Counted from the first letter of the stretch, positions 9,168-18,159 are shown. The stretch: 64,000 nt of DNA from Clostridia bacterium (GCA_017509785.1 JAFWOT010000014.1:1-64000), one strand, 5' to 3'. A program made the numbers and translations. Notes: generated by a model not told the origin, from the letters alone.

Positions 9168-11192
9168 ATGAAAACACCCGAGCTTCTTGCGCCCGCCGGC
9201 AATATGGAATGCCTTGCCGCCGCCGTCAGGAACGGAGCGGACGCCGTCTATTTCGGCGGCGGTTCCTTCAACGCGCGCAGGGGCGCCGCCAATTTCGAAG
9301 GCGATTCCATGAAGGAAGCGATAGACTTCTGCCATCTTCGCGGGGTCAGCGCGCATATAACGCTCAACACGCTCCTCTTTGACGGGGAGCTCCGCGAGGC
9401 GCTCCGATTCGCCTCAAAGCTCCGCTCGCTGAAGGCGGACGCCGTCATAGTGCAGGATCTCGGGCTCGCCGCCCTCATAAACGAGGAGCTGCCCGGGCTC
9501 ACGGTACACGCCTCCACACAGATGGGGATCCATTCATTGGGCGGCCTCAGATACTGCGAGCGCAGCGGCATGAGCCGCGCCGTGCTCGCCCGTGAGGTCC
9601 CGCTTGAGGAGATCCGCCGCATGCACGCGCAGAGCCCCGTCGAGCTCGAATTCTTCTGCCACGGAGCGCTCTGCATGAGCTTTTCCGGGAGCTGTCTTTA
9701 TTCCTCCATGGCAGGGGAGCGGAGCGGCAACCGCGGCACCTGCGCCCAGCCCTGCCGCAAGAACGCGAGCGTTCTCCGCGCGGCGGCGGGAAGGGACGAA
9801 TTCGCCCTCTCGCCCAACGATATCTGTATGCTCGGGGAGCTTGGGGCGATGACGCAGGCCGGTATCTGCTCGTTCAAGATAGAGGGCCGCATGAAGAGCC
9901 CCGAATACGTCGCGACCGTCACGCGGATCTACCGCGAGGCGCTCGACGGCAACCCCCGCCCCGAAGCCCGCAGCCGGCTGTTTGAGATATTCAACCGCGG
10001 CGAATTCTCGACCGCGCACCTGCGCGGCGACTCCGTGACGACGGGGCACGTCGGGCAGGCGAAGCCCTCGCGAGAGCTGCTCGCCGAGGCGCACGAGAGC
10101 GTGCGGGGCGACCGCCCCGTCAGGGGGCTCGAAGCTGCGCTCGATCTTGAGATCGGCGGGGCCGCGAAGCTCCGGGTAACGAGCGGCGGCGTATCCGCCG
10201 CGGCAGAGGGCCCCGTCTGCGAGGCGCCGCGCAAGCCCGTCGACCTCGAGCGCGTGACCGAACAGCTCAAAAAGCTCGGAGGGACGCCGTTCTTCCTTGA
10301 AAAAGCGGAGATAACGGGCGGCGGATTCGTGCCCGTCTCGGCAATAAACTCCATGCGGCGGGAGGCCGTTGACCGCCTCGCCGCGGAGATCGTCGGCGTT
10401 CCCCTCCCCGAAAAGCCAATAACAAGGGAGGATATCGAAGCCTTCCTTGCCCCGACGGGAGAAGCCTCCGCGGAGCCCAAACTCTACCTTCGCGTGCGGA
10501 CCGCCGAAGAGGCGCGTGCCTCCGATGCAGAGCTCATAGGGCTCGACCCGGCCGCGCCGGATAAACTCGACCCGGCCTCGCTTTCGGGCATACCGGGGGA
10601 GCCCGTACTGATACTGCCGAACGTCCTCATGACGGAGGGCGCGAGGCGCGCATATGAAAGACTGCTCGATTCGGGCGCATTTGTCGGGGTCGAGATAAAC
10701 AATATCTCCCACTGGGAGATGGGGCGCGGGCTGCGGTACCGCATAGCGGGAACGGGCATGAACGTGACCAACCCCGCTTCCGCGACTCAGCTTCTCCGCT
10801 CGGGCTTTACACATTTCATACCCTCGCTCGAGCTGACGAAGGGAAAGCTCGCGGCGCTGGCGCGGGGGTTCGGAAGGAGCATGCTCGTTTCGACATACGG
10901 ACGCGCCCCGCTTATGCAGCTGATGCACTGCCCGGTCAAGGAATACCGCGGCTGCCGCGGCTGCCGCGGAAACGCCGGAGAGCTGTGCGACGGCGAACGC
11001 CGCCGGTTCCCGCTTGAAAACAACCGCTTTGCGGAGGGATACTGCCTCGTCCGGCTGATGAACACCGCCGTCACCGACGTGCGCGAGGCCTTCGCTTCGA
11101 GCGGCATGCCCGTCTTCGGGCAGGCTCAAACGCCCGACGACCGCCCGGGCTCCCCTGTCACGCGGGGGCATTGGGCAAGGGAGGTCGACTGA
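9168..11192 (+). CDS. U32 family peptidase / RlhA-TrhP-like RNA hydroxylation protein
   Basis: A 674-residue U32 protein. It has the N-terminal LLAPAGN motif, ADAVYFGG, the HASTQMGIHS strand, ELEFFCHGALC, and the Cys-rich GTCAQPCRK segment that binds an iron-sulfur cluster in this family. The C-terminal half is the DUF3656-type extension, ending with a CPVKEYRGCRGCRG cysteine motif. Family members were first called collagenases, but several act in hydroxylation of rRNA or tRNA (RlhA, TrhP), which is the likelier role. AAAGGA precedes the ATG at 9168; an in-frame ATG at 9144 lacks a site. mutS2 follows after 15 bases. Confidence 0.85.
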   Translation: MKTPELLAPAGNMECLAAAVRNGADAVYFGGGSFNARRGAANFEGDSMKEAIDFCHLRGVSAHITLNTLLFDGELREALRFASKLRSLKADAVIVQDLGLAALINEELPGLTVHASTQMGIHSLGGLRYCERSGMSRAVLAREVPLEEIRRMHAQSPVELEFFCHGALCMSFSGSCLYSSMAGERSGNRGTCAQPCRKNASVLRAAAGRDEFALSPNDICMLGELGAMTQAGICSFKIEGRMKSPEYVATVTRIYREALDGNPRPEARSRLFEIFNRGEFSTAHLRGDSVTTGHVGQAKPSRELLAEAHESVRGDRPVRGLEAALDLEIGGAAKLRVTSGGVSAAAEGPVCEAPRKPVDLERVTEQLKKLGGTPFFLEKAEITGGGFVPVSAINSMRREAVDRLAAEIVGVPLPEKPITREDIEAFLAPTGEASAEPKLYLRVRTAEEARASDAELIGLDPAAPDKLDPASLSGIPGEPVLILPNVLMTEGARRAYERLLDSGAFVGVEINNISHWEMGRGLRYRIAGTGMNVTNPASATQLLRSGFTHFIPSLELTKGKLAALARGFGRSMLVSTYGRAPLMQLMHCPVKEYRGCRGCRGNAGELCDGERRRFPLENNRFAEGYCLVRLMNTAVTDVREAFASSGMPVFGQAQTPDDRPGSPVTRGHWAREVD

Positions 11193-11207
11193 CCACGAAA
11201 GGATCAT

Positions 11208-13592
11208 ATGAACGCGAAAACCCTTAAAACACTCGAATACGATAAGATACTCGAAAGCCTCCGCCTCAAGTGCGGGTGCTGTGTCAGCCGCGAGCTTGCC
11301 GGGGTGCTGAAGCCCTTCGACGAGCTTGACGACGTGAACGCGGAGCTCGGCCTCACGAGCGAGGCGGAGACCTTCTTCCTGCGCACGGGGGTCTCTCCCG
11401 TGGACGATTTCCCCGATATGCGCTCGACCTTAAAGCGCGTCAACGCCGTGCTGCACCTTTCCTGCGAGGAGCTCCTCAACGTGAAAAGGTGCCTCAAGGC
11501 CATCCGCATCGCGCAGGAGCAGCTCGGCCGCTCACAGGACGCAAGACCCGCGGACGCAGCCTCGCCCCTTGACGGGAGCACCGAACGCCTGAGGGGCATG
11601 GCTTCCGGGCTCATGGCTCACAGATCCATCGAGGAGGAGATCGACCGCTGCATACTGAGCGAGGACGAGGTCGCGGACGCCGCCTCCCCCGCCCTTGCGA
11701 GGATCCGCCGCCAGATGCGCCTTGCGAACGAGAAGGTGCGCCAGAAGCTGAACGACATGATCCGCTCCTCCACTTACTCGAAGTATCTGCAGGACGCGCT
11801 CGTCACTATAAGGAACGGACGCTTCGTGATACCCGTCAAGCAGGAGTACCGCCAGAACATACCCGGCCTCATACACGATCAGTCCGGCACGGGCGCGACT
11901 CTCTTTATAGAGCCCACCGCCGTGGTCGAGCTCGGCAACGAGTATAAGAAGCTCGTCATGGAGGAGGCCGCCGAGGTGGAGCGCATACTCACCGAGCTTA
12001 CAGAGATGATAAAGCCCTCCGCGAACGATATCTATCAGGATCTTATGACCCTCGGCGAGATCGACCTCTGCTTTGCGAAGGCGAAGCTCGCCCGCGATAT
12101 GAAGGCCGTCTGCCCCAAGCTCAACGCCGAGGGGCGCATCAACATCAAAAAGGGCCGCCACCCGCTGATAAGCCGCGAGAGGGTCGTCCCCATCGACGTG
12201 TGGCTGGGGACGGATTTTACCACCCTCATAGTCACCGGCCCCAACACAGGCGGCAAGACCGTCACGTTGAAGACCATCGGCCTCTTCACGCTGATGGCGC
12301 AGTCGGGGCTCTTCGTTCCCGCGAACGTCGGGACGGAGCTCGCCGTGTTTGAGAACGTGTTCGCCGACATAGGCGACGAGCAGTCGATCGAGCAGAGCCT
12401 GTCGACCTTCTCCTCCCACATGAAGAACATAGTCGGCATACTTGAGGAGGCGGACGATACGTCGCTCGTGCTGCTTGACGAGCTCGGCGCGGGGACCGAC
12501 CCCATCGAGGGCGCGGCTCTCGCCCAGAGCATTTTAGAGGAGCTGCATTCGCGCGGCTGCCGCACCGCCGCCACCACGCATTATTCCGAGATAAAGGCGT
12601 TCGCCCTCACGCATGAGGGCATGCAGAACGCCTCCATGGAGTTCGACGTGGACCGCCTCTGCCCCACCTACCGCCTCTTTATAGGCATACCCGGCAAATC
12701 CAACGCGTTCGAGATCTCGAAGCGCCTCGGAATGAGCGACTACATAATCGAGAACGCGCGGGAATACCTCAACAAGCAGGACGTCGATTTCGAGACCGTC
12801 CTTTCAAAGGCCGAAAGTGAGAAATCGAAGGCCGAGCGCGAGCGCGAGGAGGCCGAGAACGCGCGGCGCGAGCTTGAAGCCCTTAGAGCCGACATGCGCG
12901 CCGAGCGCAGGCGTTTCGAGACGGAGAAGGCCGAGATGCGCATGAAGGCCAAGGAGGAGGCGCGAAAGCTCGTAGCCGACGCCAAGCGTGAGATGGAGGC
13001 GCAGATACAGCTCATAAGGTCGCTCAAAAACGTCGATCAGCGCGCCGCAGACCGCGTGATACAGCAGGCGCGCGACGCCGCCCGCGAGAAGGACAAGGAG
13101 CTCTACGAGACCCCCGCCGAACAGCGCATAGCCGAGGGCCCTGTCCCGAAGTTCGTCAACCCCGGGCAGACGGTGCATATCGCCTCGCTCGACAAGAACG
13201 GCACGGTCATAGGCAAGGCGAAGAACGGCGAGGTGCCCGTGCAGGTGGGCATCATAAAGCTCAACGTGAAGCTTACCGACCTTCGCGAGGTGCAGGAGCA
13301 GAAGACCGCCTCCGCCGGCTCCAAGGTGGAGTATTCCGCCGGGAATACGGTGGGTCTGGAGCTCGATATAAGGGGCATGATGGTGGACGACGCGAAGCCC
13401 GTCGTCGACCGCTACCTTGACGACTGCAAGCGCCAATCCCTCTCCGAGGTGTCCATAATCCACGGCAAGGGCACCGGCGCCCTGCGCGCCGGCATACAGG
13501 CCTACCTGAAGCATCACCCCCGCGTCAAGTCCTTCCGCAACGGGAACTACGGCGAGGGCGACTTCGGCGTCACGGTCGTCACGATAAAATAA
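11208..13592 (+). CDS. mutS2: Endonuclease MutS2
   Basis: A 794-residue MutS2. It has a MutS-like core with Walker A GPNTGGKTVT and Walker B LVLLDELGAGTDP, a long coiled coil (about residues 515-630), and a C-terminal Smr nuclease domain with LDIRGMMVDDA and the catalytic HGKGTGALR. MutS2 acts on branched DNA and, in Bacillus, on collided ribosomes rather than in mismatch repair. AAAGGATCAT precedes the ATG. It is the second gene of the operon that starts at 9168. Confidence 0.96.
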   Translation: MNAKTLKTLEYDKILESLRLKCGCCVSRELAGVLKPFDELDDVNAELGLTSEAETFFLRTGVSPVDDFPDMRSTLKRVNAVLHLSCEELLNVKRCLKAIRIAQEQLGRSQDARPADAASPLDGSTERLRGMASGLMAHRSIEEEIDRCILSEDEVADAASPALARIRRQMRLANEKVRQKLNDMIRSSTYSKYLQDALVTIRNGRFVIPVKQEYRQNIPGLIHDQSGTGATLFIEPTAVVELGNEYKKLVMEEAAEVERILTELTEMIKPSANDIYQDLMTLGEIDLCFAKAKLARDMKAVCPKLNAEGRINIKKGRHPLISRERVVPIDVWLGTDFTTLIVTGPNTGGKTVTLKTIGLFTLMAQSGLFVPANVGTELAVFENVFADIGDEQSIEQSLSTFSSHMKNIVGILEEADDTSLVLLDELGAGTDPIEGAALAQSILEELHSRGCRTAATTHYSEIKAFALTHEGMQNASMEFDVDRLCPTYRLFIGIPGKSNAFEISKRLGMSDYIIENAREYLNKQDVDFETVLSKAESEKSKAEREREEAENARRELEALRADMRAERRRFETEKAEMRMKAKEEARKLVADAKREMEAQIQLIRSLKNVDQRAADRVIQQARDAAREKDKELYETPAEQRIAEGPVPKFVNPGQTVHIASLDKNGTVIGKAKNGEVPVQVGIIKLNVKLTDLREVQEQKTASAGSKVEYSAGNTVGLELDIRGMMVDDAKPVVDRYLDDCKRQSLSEVSIIHGKGTGALRAGIQAYLKHHPRVKSFRNGNYGEGDFGVTVVTIK

Positions 13593-13593
13593 C

Positions 13594-13632
13594 AAAAAAA
13601 GCGGCGGGGCATGGGCTCCCGCCGTTTTCTTT
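13594..13632. terminator. Shared terminator of convergent mutS2 and lipoprotein gene
   Basis: CGGCGGG and CCCGCCG form the stem. There are T residues on its right and an A run on its left, so it can serve both strands. Confidence 0.75.
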
Positions 13633-13639
13633 TGCGCCG

Positions 13640-14119
13640 TCATTCGCCGGTCGTATCGTCGATGATGCTCTCGTCCGCAAAGACGTAGACGGGATGCGCC
13701 GCCTCGCCCTCGCCCTGAAGAACGACGTAATACGCCTGCCGCCCCTCATAGAGCTTATATGTTATCGACTGGACGGCCATATCCTTATAATCCGCCCTTT
13801 CCGCGAGCATCGCGATAAGCTCCGGCACGGAGTCCGGATCCACGATCTCGCCCTCCATGAAGCCCTCTAAGCCTCCCGCGGGCTCGCTCCCCTCCGCCGT
13901 TTCGCTGGCCTCCGGAGAGGCAGAAGCCTCCGCGGGGGCGGTCTGCTGTTCGGAAGCTTCGGGAGTCGGTCCGGCGCTCCGGCCTGCCTCCGCCGTTTCG
14001 GAAGCCGCCGGGCTCCCATTGGGTACGTGCTCATCCATGCTCTTCGTGCAGGCGCAGAGCGCCGCCGCCAGCGCCGCCGCAAGCAGAGCGGCGAACAGCT
14101 TCTTTAATGATCCTGTCAT
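13640..14119 (-). CDS. Small lipoprotein of unknown function
   Basis: A 159-residue exported protein. A basic start (MTGSLKKL), a hydrophobic helix and a lipobox LCAC near residue 24 mark a lipoprotein. Residues 30-85 are a low-complexity Ala/Glu/Pro/Ser linker. Residues 90-159 form a small domain (SITYKLYEGRQAYYVVLQGEG) that I do not recognise. It stands alone, converging on mutS2. Confidence 0.7.
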   Translation of the reverse strand: MTGSLKKLFAALLAAALAAALCACTKSMDEHVPNGSPAASETAEAGRSAGPTPEASEQQTAPAEASASPEASETAEGSEPAGGLEGFMEGEIVDPDSVPELIAMLAERADYKDMAVQSITYKLYEGRQAYYVVLQGEGEAAHPVYVFADESIIDDTTGE

Positions 14120-14221
14120 GTTTACCTCCGTTCACGTCCGCGTGTATTCGCGGCTCTTTCCCGATGAGTATGCGCGGTTTTCCTCCCGGTTATTCCACCG
14201 CCGCACAAAAGCCGCAAACGC

Positions 14222-14362
14222 AAAAACCGAGCCTTTCGGCCCGGTTTTTGCCTTTCGCAATTTTTGGAGGGATCGATTGCTTTTAAAGGCCTGAAGTTGG
14301 GGGGCTTCTTCTGCCTTTCACTTATATAACGAAGGAACCCCCTCGGAGGTTCCCTGTTTTTT
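14222..14362. terminator. Two terminator-like hairpins in the 14,120-14,380 gap
   Basis: AAAAACCG-GCC / GGC-CGGTTTTT at 14,222-14,249 is symmetrical and can stop either strand. A second stem, GGAACC / GGTTCC at 14,334-14,353, has its T run on the plus strand. Nothing plainly transcribed on the plus strand lies between the two minus-strand neighbours. I see no gene in this gap. Confidence 0.5.
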
Positions 14363-14380
14363 GCCGATAATTCAAATATA

Positions 14381-15064
14381 TTATTTGCTCGAATGAATAT
14401 GCAGAGTCTTGTTGATCTTGTTGAGGCGGCCTATGAGCACGTCGCGCTTCTGCTTTTTTTCGATGATCGTCTCCTCAAGGCGGGACTGCTGTTTTTTAAC
14501 GTCGCTCCTCTGTATGGCGGAGGTTATGAGCATCACGAGGGCGACCACGGCTATTACGCCGCAGGCGATGAGAATGAGGTCGTTATACTCGCCGTCGCCG
14601 TCCACAAAGAGGGCAAGCGCCGCGGCGGCGGCCACCGCGAGCCCGACGCCTATCCCCGTAAGAGTGGAAACGGTCTTTCGCCTCGCCTCGAGCTTGGGAC
14701 GCCTTGCGCGGAATTCGTCTATCTGACGGACGACGCTGTGCAGCTCCTCCTTATATTCGGCCTTGCGCTTGAGCTGTTCCTCGATCTCCTCACGGGTGAG
14801 GCCGACCTCCTTCGGGTCGATATCATCTGCTGAATGCACGTCCTTCGAGAGCAGATAGTGCTTTTTCTGTTTTTCGGTGCGGGGCGCGGGATCCTTCTTC
14901 GGAGCTTCGGCTTTTGCCGGCGCGGCGCCGTTTGCGACGAGCTGAGTCTTCAGCGCCGAGACCTGAAGCTGCGTTCCGCAAAACACGCAGGTGTATTCCT
15001 CGGTGTTGTCCTCAAAGCCTATATCCCTGCCGCAGCAGGGGCATTTTGCCGCAAGAATGCTCAA
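14381..15064 (-). CDS. Zinc-ribbon protein with two membrane helices and coiled coil, unknown function
   Basis: A 227-residue protein. The N-terminus has a CxxC-x(14)-CxxC zinc ribbon (CPCC ... CVFC, residues 8-29). A charged, Lys/Glu-rich coiled coil follows (about 75-130), then two hydrophobic helices (about 135-185) and a C-terminal coiled coil. Similar proteins are common and uncharacterised in Clostridia. It has no operon partner here. Confidence 0.7.
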   Translation of the reverse strand: MSILAAKCPCCGRDIGFEDNTEEYTCVFCGTQLQVSALKTQLVANGAAPAKAEAPKKDPAPRTEKQKKHYLLSKDVHSADDIDPKEVGLTREEIEEQLKRKAEYKEELHSVVRQIDEFRARRPKLEARRKTVSTLTGIGVGLAVAAAAALALFVDGDGEYNDLILIACGVIAVVALVMLITSAIQRSDVKKQQSRLEETIIEKKQKRDVLIGRLNKINKTLHIHSSK

Positions 15065-15168
15065 TACGATCCCCCCAAGATATTTATTGCGTCTATTTTA
15101 CAAAATTCTCGGACGAAAAGCAAGAGTTTTTGTGAATATAGTTTAGAAAAATTATCATATATTTGTGA

Positions 15169-16785
15169 TCATTTTTCCGCTTTTTTGCACTTTCCGGCGA
15201 TCCTCGCAAGTATGAGCTCATCCGCCGGGCAGAACTCATAGTCGGGGATCATCCCGGGAGTTATCCATTCTATCGCAGTATGCTCGAGAAGCTGCGGTTC
15301 GCCGCGGGTCAGATCCGCGTTATAGACGGTAAGCAGGACGGTAAGATCCGGATAACGGTGTATGAGGCTCATGAATTCACCTCTCACCTCGATCCCGACT
15401 CCGAGCTCCTCGCGGCACTCGCGGACGAGCGCCTCCTCGCCCGTTTCACCGGGCTCCCGCTTACCGCCGACGAATTCCCATTGGCCGCCCCGCGCCTTAT
15501 GAGGGGGCCTCTGCGCGATCATGAACCGTCCGTCCCTCCGGATCAGGGCCGCCGAGACGCAGGTGTAGAGCTGTTTTTTGCGCTCGTCCTCGGGCACGAG
15601 CCTGCCCCCCGTCGCCCAGGCGATATGGGTCGTGCCCTTCCCGTCGGGGATCGTCTCCTCTTCGGGAAGCTCTTCGTCAATAAACGGCAGGAACGCGAGC
15701 GAAGCCGCGCTCGAGGGTTCTATGAATATCCCTTCGTGATCGAACAGCAGGTTCTGATAGAGCTGCAAAAGCTCATCGACGACCGTGATCTCGCCGGAGA
15801 CCAGCTCCTTCACCGTATCGTAAACGAGCTTCGAGGCCGTGCCCACGGCAAGCCCGTCGGCCTCGGTTTTTCCCGTCAGCCCCAACTCCGTTACAGGCAC
15901 GGGCCCGCCGCACAAAAACGCCGCAAGCATACATGGCGCCTGTACGGGCTCGACGAACCAACAGTTCACCGCGTCGCCGAATACGGTCTTAACGCCGAAC
16001 GTTATCCCTCCGGGCGCGCCGCCCACGCCGCAGGGGAGATAGAGGTTCAGGGGATGCGCCTCGTCGACCTTGACTCCGGCCTCCGCAAGCTGCTTTTTAA
16101 GGCGCAGCGCGGCGACCGCATAGCCCATGAACAGCGGGACGGAGTTCTCGTCGTCCACGAAATAGCTCATCGGGTCGGCTTCGGATAGCTCGCGCCCCCG
16201 TTTCACCGCGGAGGAATAATCCCCCTCGTATTCGACGACCGTCACTCCCCTGCTCCTGAGGAGCTCCTTCTTCCATTCCTTCGCGTCGGAGGACATATGC
16301 ACGACCGCCCGGTACCCAAGCGCCGCGCTCATAATGCCTATGCTCATGCCGAGATTCCCCGTCGAGCCGACCTGTACGGTATAGCCCTTCAGCTTTGCCC
16401 GGATCTCGTCCGGGGTCATGGAGAATACCGCCTCGCCGAGGAGATCCTCGGTGTGCTTCAGGACCTCGTAAATTCCGCCGCGCGCCTTAACGGAGCCGGC
16501 GATGGGAAGCTCGCTGTCGCGCTTCAGAAAAAGGCGGCCATTCATCCCCTCAAACTCGCGCAGCTTTTTAAGCTCGGAGAGAGGCGATTCGATAACGCCG
16601 CGCGCCTCCCGCGTCTCGGGGAAAAGCTTCTCGATAAGCGGGGAAAAGCGGCGGAGCCTTGCGTCCGCCTCCTTGATATCCTCAAGTGAAAAGGGCAGTT
16701 TTCCAAGCGCCTGCGAGGCGGGAAGCTTATTTGGGTTGAGCCAAAGCTGCGGCGCGGCCTCACTCAGCAATTTGAACGAATCCAT
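15169..16785 (-). CDS. D-serine ammonia-lyase fused to a C-terminal NUDIX hydrolase
   Basis: Residues 1-409 are a PLP-dependent D-serine dehydratase (D-serine to pyruvate and ammonia). They include SELPIAGSVKARGG with PLP lysine 100, the glycine loop VGSTGNLGMSIG, and the family end HIAWATGGRLVPEDE. Residues 410-538 form a complete MutT-type NUDIX domain with an exact Nudix box, GX5EX7REUXEEXGU, at 441-463 (E-REXXEE glutamates present). The two domains join without linker junk, stop or frameshift. DsdA proteins normally end near residue 430-440, so this is a true fusion. The start at 16785 has AAGGAGGA ahead of it; a longer in-frame start at 16836 lacks one. Why the two activities are joined is unknown. 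Confidence 0.88.
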   Translation of the reverse strand: MDSFKLLSEAAPQLWLNPNKLPASQALGKLPFSLEDIKEADARLRRFSPLIEKLFPETREARGVIESPLSELKKLREFEGMNGRLFLKRDSELPIAGSVKARGGIYEVLKHTEDLLGEAVFSMTPDEIRAKLKGYTVQVGSTGNLGMSIGIMSAALGYRAVVHMSSDAKEWKKELLRSRGVTVVEYEGDYSSAVKRGRELSEADPMSYFVDDENSVPLFMGYAVAALRLKKQLAEAGVKVDEAHPLNLYLPCGVGGAPGGITFGVKTVFGDAVNCWFVEPVQAPCMLAAFLCGGPVPVTELGLTGKTEADGLAVGTASKLVYDTVKELVSGEITVVDELLQLYQNLLFDHEGIFIEPSSAASLAFLPFIDEELPEEETIPDGKGTTHIAWATGGRLVPEDERKKQLYTCVSAALIRRDGRFMIAQRPPHKARGGQWEFVGGKREPGETGEEALVRECREELGVGIEVRGEFMSLIHRYPDLTVLLTVYNADLTRGEPQLLEHTAIEWITPGMIPDYEFCPADELILARIAGKCKKAEK

Positions 16786-16812
16786 TGGATCTTCCTCCTT
16801 ATTGTCGTGAAT

Positions 16813-16841
16813 ATTATATGATAACGGCCGCGGCAAATCAA
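16813..16841 (-). promoter_or_regulatory. Promoter of the D-serine ammonia-lyase/NUDIX gene
   Basis: On the minus strand TTGATT (16,841-16,836) and TATAAT (16,818-16,813) are 17 bases apart, 27 bases ahead of the ATG. Confidence 0.78.
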
Positions 16842-16862
16842 GACTTGCGATCGAAGACGGGG

Positions 16863-16891
16863 CTGACAGAAACAGACGTTTGTGTTATAAT
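16863..16891 (+). promoter_or_regulatory. Promoter of the 16,918 gene
   Basis: CTGACA (16,863-16,868) and TATAAT (16,886-16,891) are 17 bases apart. It is divergent from the promoter at 16,813-16,841. Confidence 0.75.
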
Positions 16892-16917
16892 GTGAAAAAC
16901 GAATGCCGGAGGCCAAA

Positions 16918-17433
16918 ATGCCGAATGAAGAGATAATACCGCTCGTTACCGCGGCGCTTGAAAAATACCCGCTTTCCCGCCCGCAGGATATGGTGAAGCT
17001 CCTCTATCAGAGCGAGTTCGGCCCCGCCCATGCTATAGCGGATCCCGAAGCCGCGCGGAGCTTCCTTTGGAAGGAGTACGCCTCCGTCACGCAGGAGGAG
17101 GGCCCGCTCTGCGAATACATCGGCGGGGACCGCGTCAGGGTAAACCTCAAAACGCTGGACGCGAACGGCGTTTCCCCCGACCTGCTTGCGGAAGCCTTCA
17201 TCAAAAGCGCCGTACCCGTCGGGGATGTCTCCGCCTTCGCGGAAAAGCTGACCCGCCTCGCGGAGGATCCGCTGATAAACGCTCTCATGCCGGAGCTTGC
17301 CCCGTTCATCGCGGATTACGTCACCGCCGGCTGCCCCGCCATGCACCACAGCGAAGCCTACCGCGCTGCGTGCTCCCCGGCGTACCGCGTCGTTTCGGGG
17401 AGCCTCCTTGCGGAGCTGTTTGCAGAAAAATAA
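16918..17433 (+). CDS. Conserved-looking protein of unknown function
   Basis: A 171-residue soluble protein with no signal peptide or membrane helix. Notable stretches are LLYQSEFGPAHAI (residues 24-36) and the C-terminal MHHSEAYRAACSPAYRVV. I do not recognise the family. CGGAGG lies six bases ahead of the ATG at 16918; an ATG at 16903 precedes the ribosome site and is not used. It has its own promoter, and the tRNA cluster follows. Confidence 0.7.
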   Translation: MPNEEIIPLVTAALEKYPLSRPQDMVKLLYQSEFGPAHAIADPEAARSFLWKEYASVTQEEGPLCEYIGGDRVRVNLKTLDANGVSPDLLAEAFIKSAVPVGDVSAFAEKLTRLAEDPLINALMPELAPFIADYVTAGCPAMHHSEAYRAACSPAYRVVSGSLLAELFAEK

Positions 17434-17459
17434 TATAATCTCGATTTTCTAAAAATCTG

Positions 17460-17488
17460 TTGACAAAGGCGCTTATCGATGATAGAAT
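17460..17488 (+). promoter_or_regulatory. Promoter of the tRNA cluster
   Basis: TTGACA (17,460-17,465) and TAGAAT (17,483-17,488) have a 17-base spacer, 29 bases ahead of the first tRNA. Confidence 0.8.
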
Positions 17489-17517
17489 TATCTACCGTCG
17501 GCAGGGTAAGACGGCGT

Positions 17518-17594
17518 GCGCCTGTAGCTCAGGTGGATAGAGCAACGGTCTTCTAAACCGTGGGCCCGGGGTTCGAGTCCCTGCAGGCGCGCCA
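17518..17594 (+). tRNA. tRNA-Arg(TCT)
   Basis: Acceptor arms GCGCCTG and CAGGCGC pair fully. The anticodon loop CTTCTAA reads TCT, the T-loop is TTCGAGT, and CCA is encoded. Confidence 0.97.
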
Positions 17595-17623
17595 TTTTTA
17601 CGGTCGTCTGCGGCAGCATTATG

Positions 17624-17700
17624 GTGGGTGTAGTTCAGTTGGCTAGAATGCCAGATTGTGGCTCTGGAGGTCGTGGGTTCGAGCCCCACCACTCACCCCA
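17624..17700 (+). tRNA. tRNA-His(GTG)
   Basis: GTGGGTG pairs with CACTCAC with one G-T pair. The anticodon is GTG. A G precedes position 1 (17,623) and the discriminator is C, both hallmarks of tRNA-His. CCA is encoded. Confidence 0.97.
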
Positions 17701-17759
17701 TTCAAAGATAGAGCTTTTGCCGGTGCAAAGGCTTTATTTTTGAAGAGCAACCCTAATGT

Positions 17760-17834
17760 TGGGGTGTCGCCAAGCGGTCAAGGCACGGGACTTTGACTCC
17801 CGTATCGTAGGTTCAAATCCTGCCACCCCAGCCA
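17760..17834 (+). tRNA. tRNA-Gln(TTG)
   Basis: TGGGGTG pairs with CACCCCA. The anticodon loop CTTTGAC reads TTG, and CCA is encoded. Confidence 0.97.
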
Positions 17835-17841
17835 CCTTATT

Positions 17842-17917
17842 GACCCGTTAGCTCAGTCGGTAGAGCACTTGACTTTTAATCAAGGTGTCCGGGGTTCGAA
17901 TCCCCGACGGGTCACCA
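17842..17917 (+). tRNA. tRNA-Lys(TTT)
   Basis: GACCCGT pairs with ACGGGTC. The anticodon is TTT, and CCA is encoded. Confidence 0.97.
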
Positions 17918-17931
17918 TTTCCATAAAACGT

Positions 17932-18017
17932 GCGGGCGTGGCGGAATTGGCAGACGCGTTGGATTTAGGTTCCAATACCTTCTGGGTGTGTGAGTTCGAG
18001 TCTCTTCGCCCGCACCA
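17932..18017 (+). tRNA. tRNA-Leu(TAG)
   Basis: GCGGGCG pairs with CGCCCGC. It has the long variable arm of a class II tRNA, the anticodon is TAG, and CCA is encoded. Confidence 0.97.
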
Positions 18018-18021
18018 CGTC

Positions 18022-18048
18022 GTTTAAACGATCGCGGATCGTTTAAAC
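18022..18048. repeat. Perfect 12-bp inverted repeat between tRNA-Leu and tRNA-Gly
   Basis: GTTTAAACGATC and GATCGTTTAAAC surround a GCG loop. It starts four bases after the tRNA-Leu CCA end. No long T run follows, so it is more likely a processing or partial-termination hairpin than a full terminator. Confidence 0.7.
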
Positions 18049-18085
18049 TTATTACGGTCCATCCGGAAACGACAATTAAATACAT

Positions 18086-18159
18086 GCGGGTATAGTGTAA
18101 TGGTAACACATTAGCCTTCCAAGCTGAGATAGAGGGTTCGAGTCCCTTTACCCGCTCCA
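18086..18159 (+). tRNA. tRNA-Gly(TCC), integration target
   Basis: GCGGGTA pairs with TACCCGC. The anticodon loop CTTCCAA reads TCC, and CCA is encoded. The 17 bases at 18,140-18,156 recur at 51,330-51,346, which marks this gene as the target of the 33 kb island. Confidence 0.97.
18140..18156. other. Left attachment site (attL) inside tRNA-Gly
   Basis: GAGTCCCTTTACCCGCT is identical to 51,330-51,346. The flanking GGTTC is also shared, with one extra A in the right copy. A 17-base match is not expected by chance in 64 kb. Confidence 0.8.

Noticed and set aside
5328..11207. Long minus-strand frames opposite the FtsX permease and U32 genes (5,328-6,563, 7,194-8,411, 9,534-11,207)
   Set aside because: They mirror strongly supported plus-strand genes, start without ribosome sites and are rich in Arg/His/Gly as expected for shadows.
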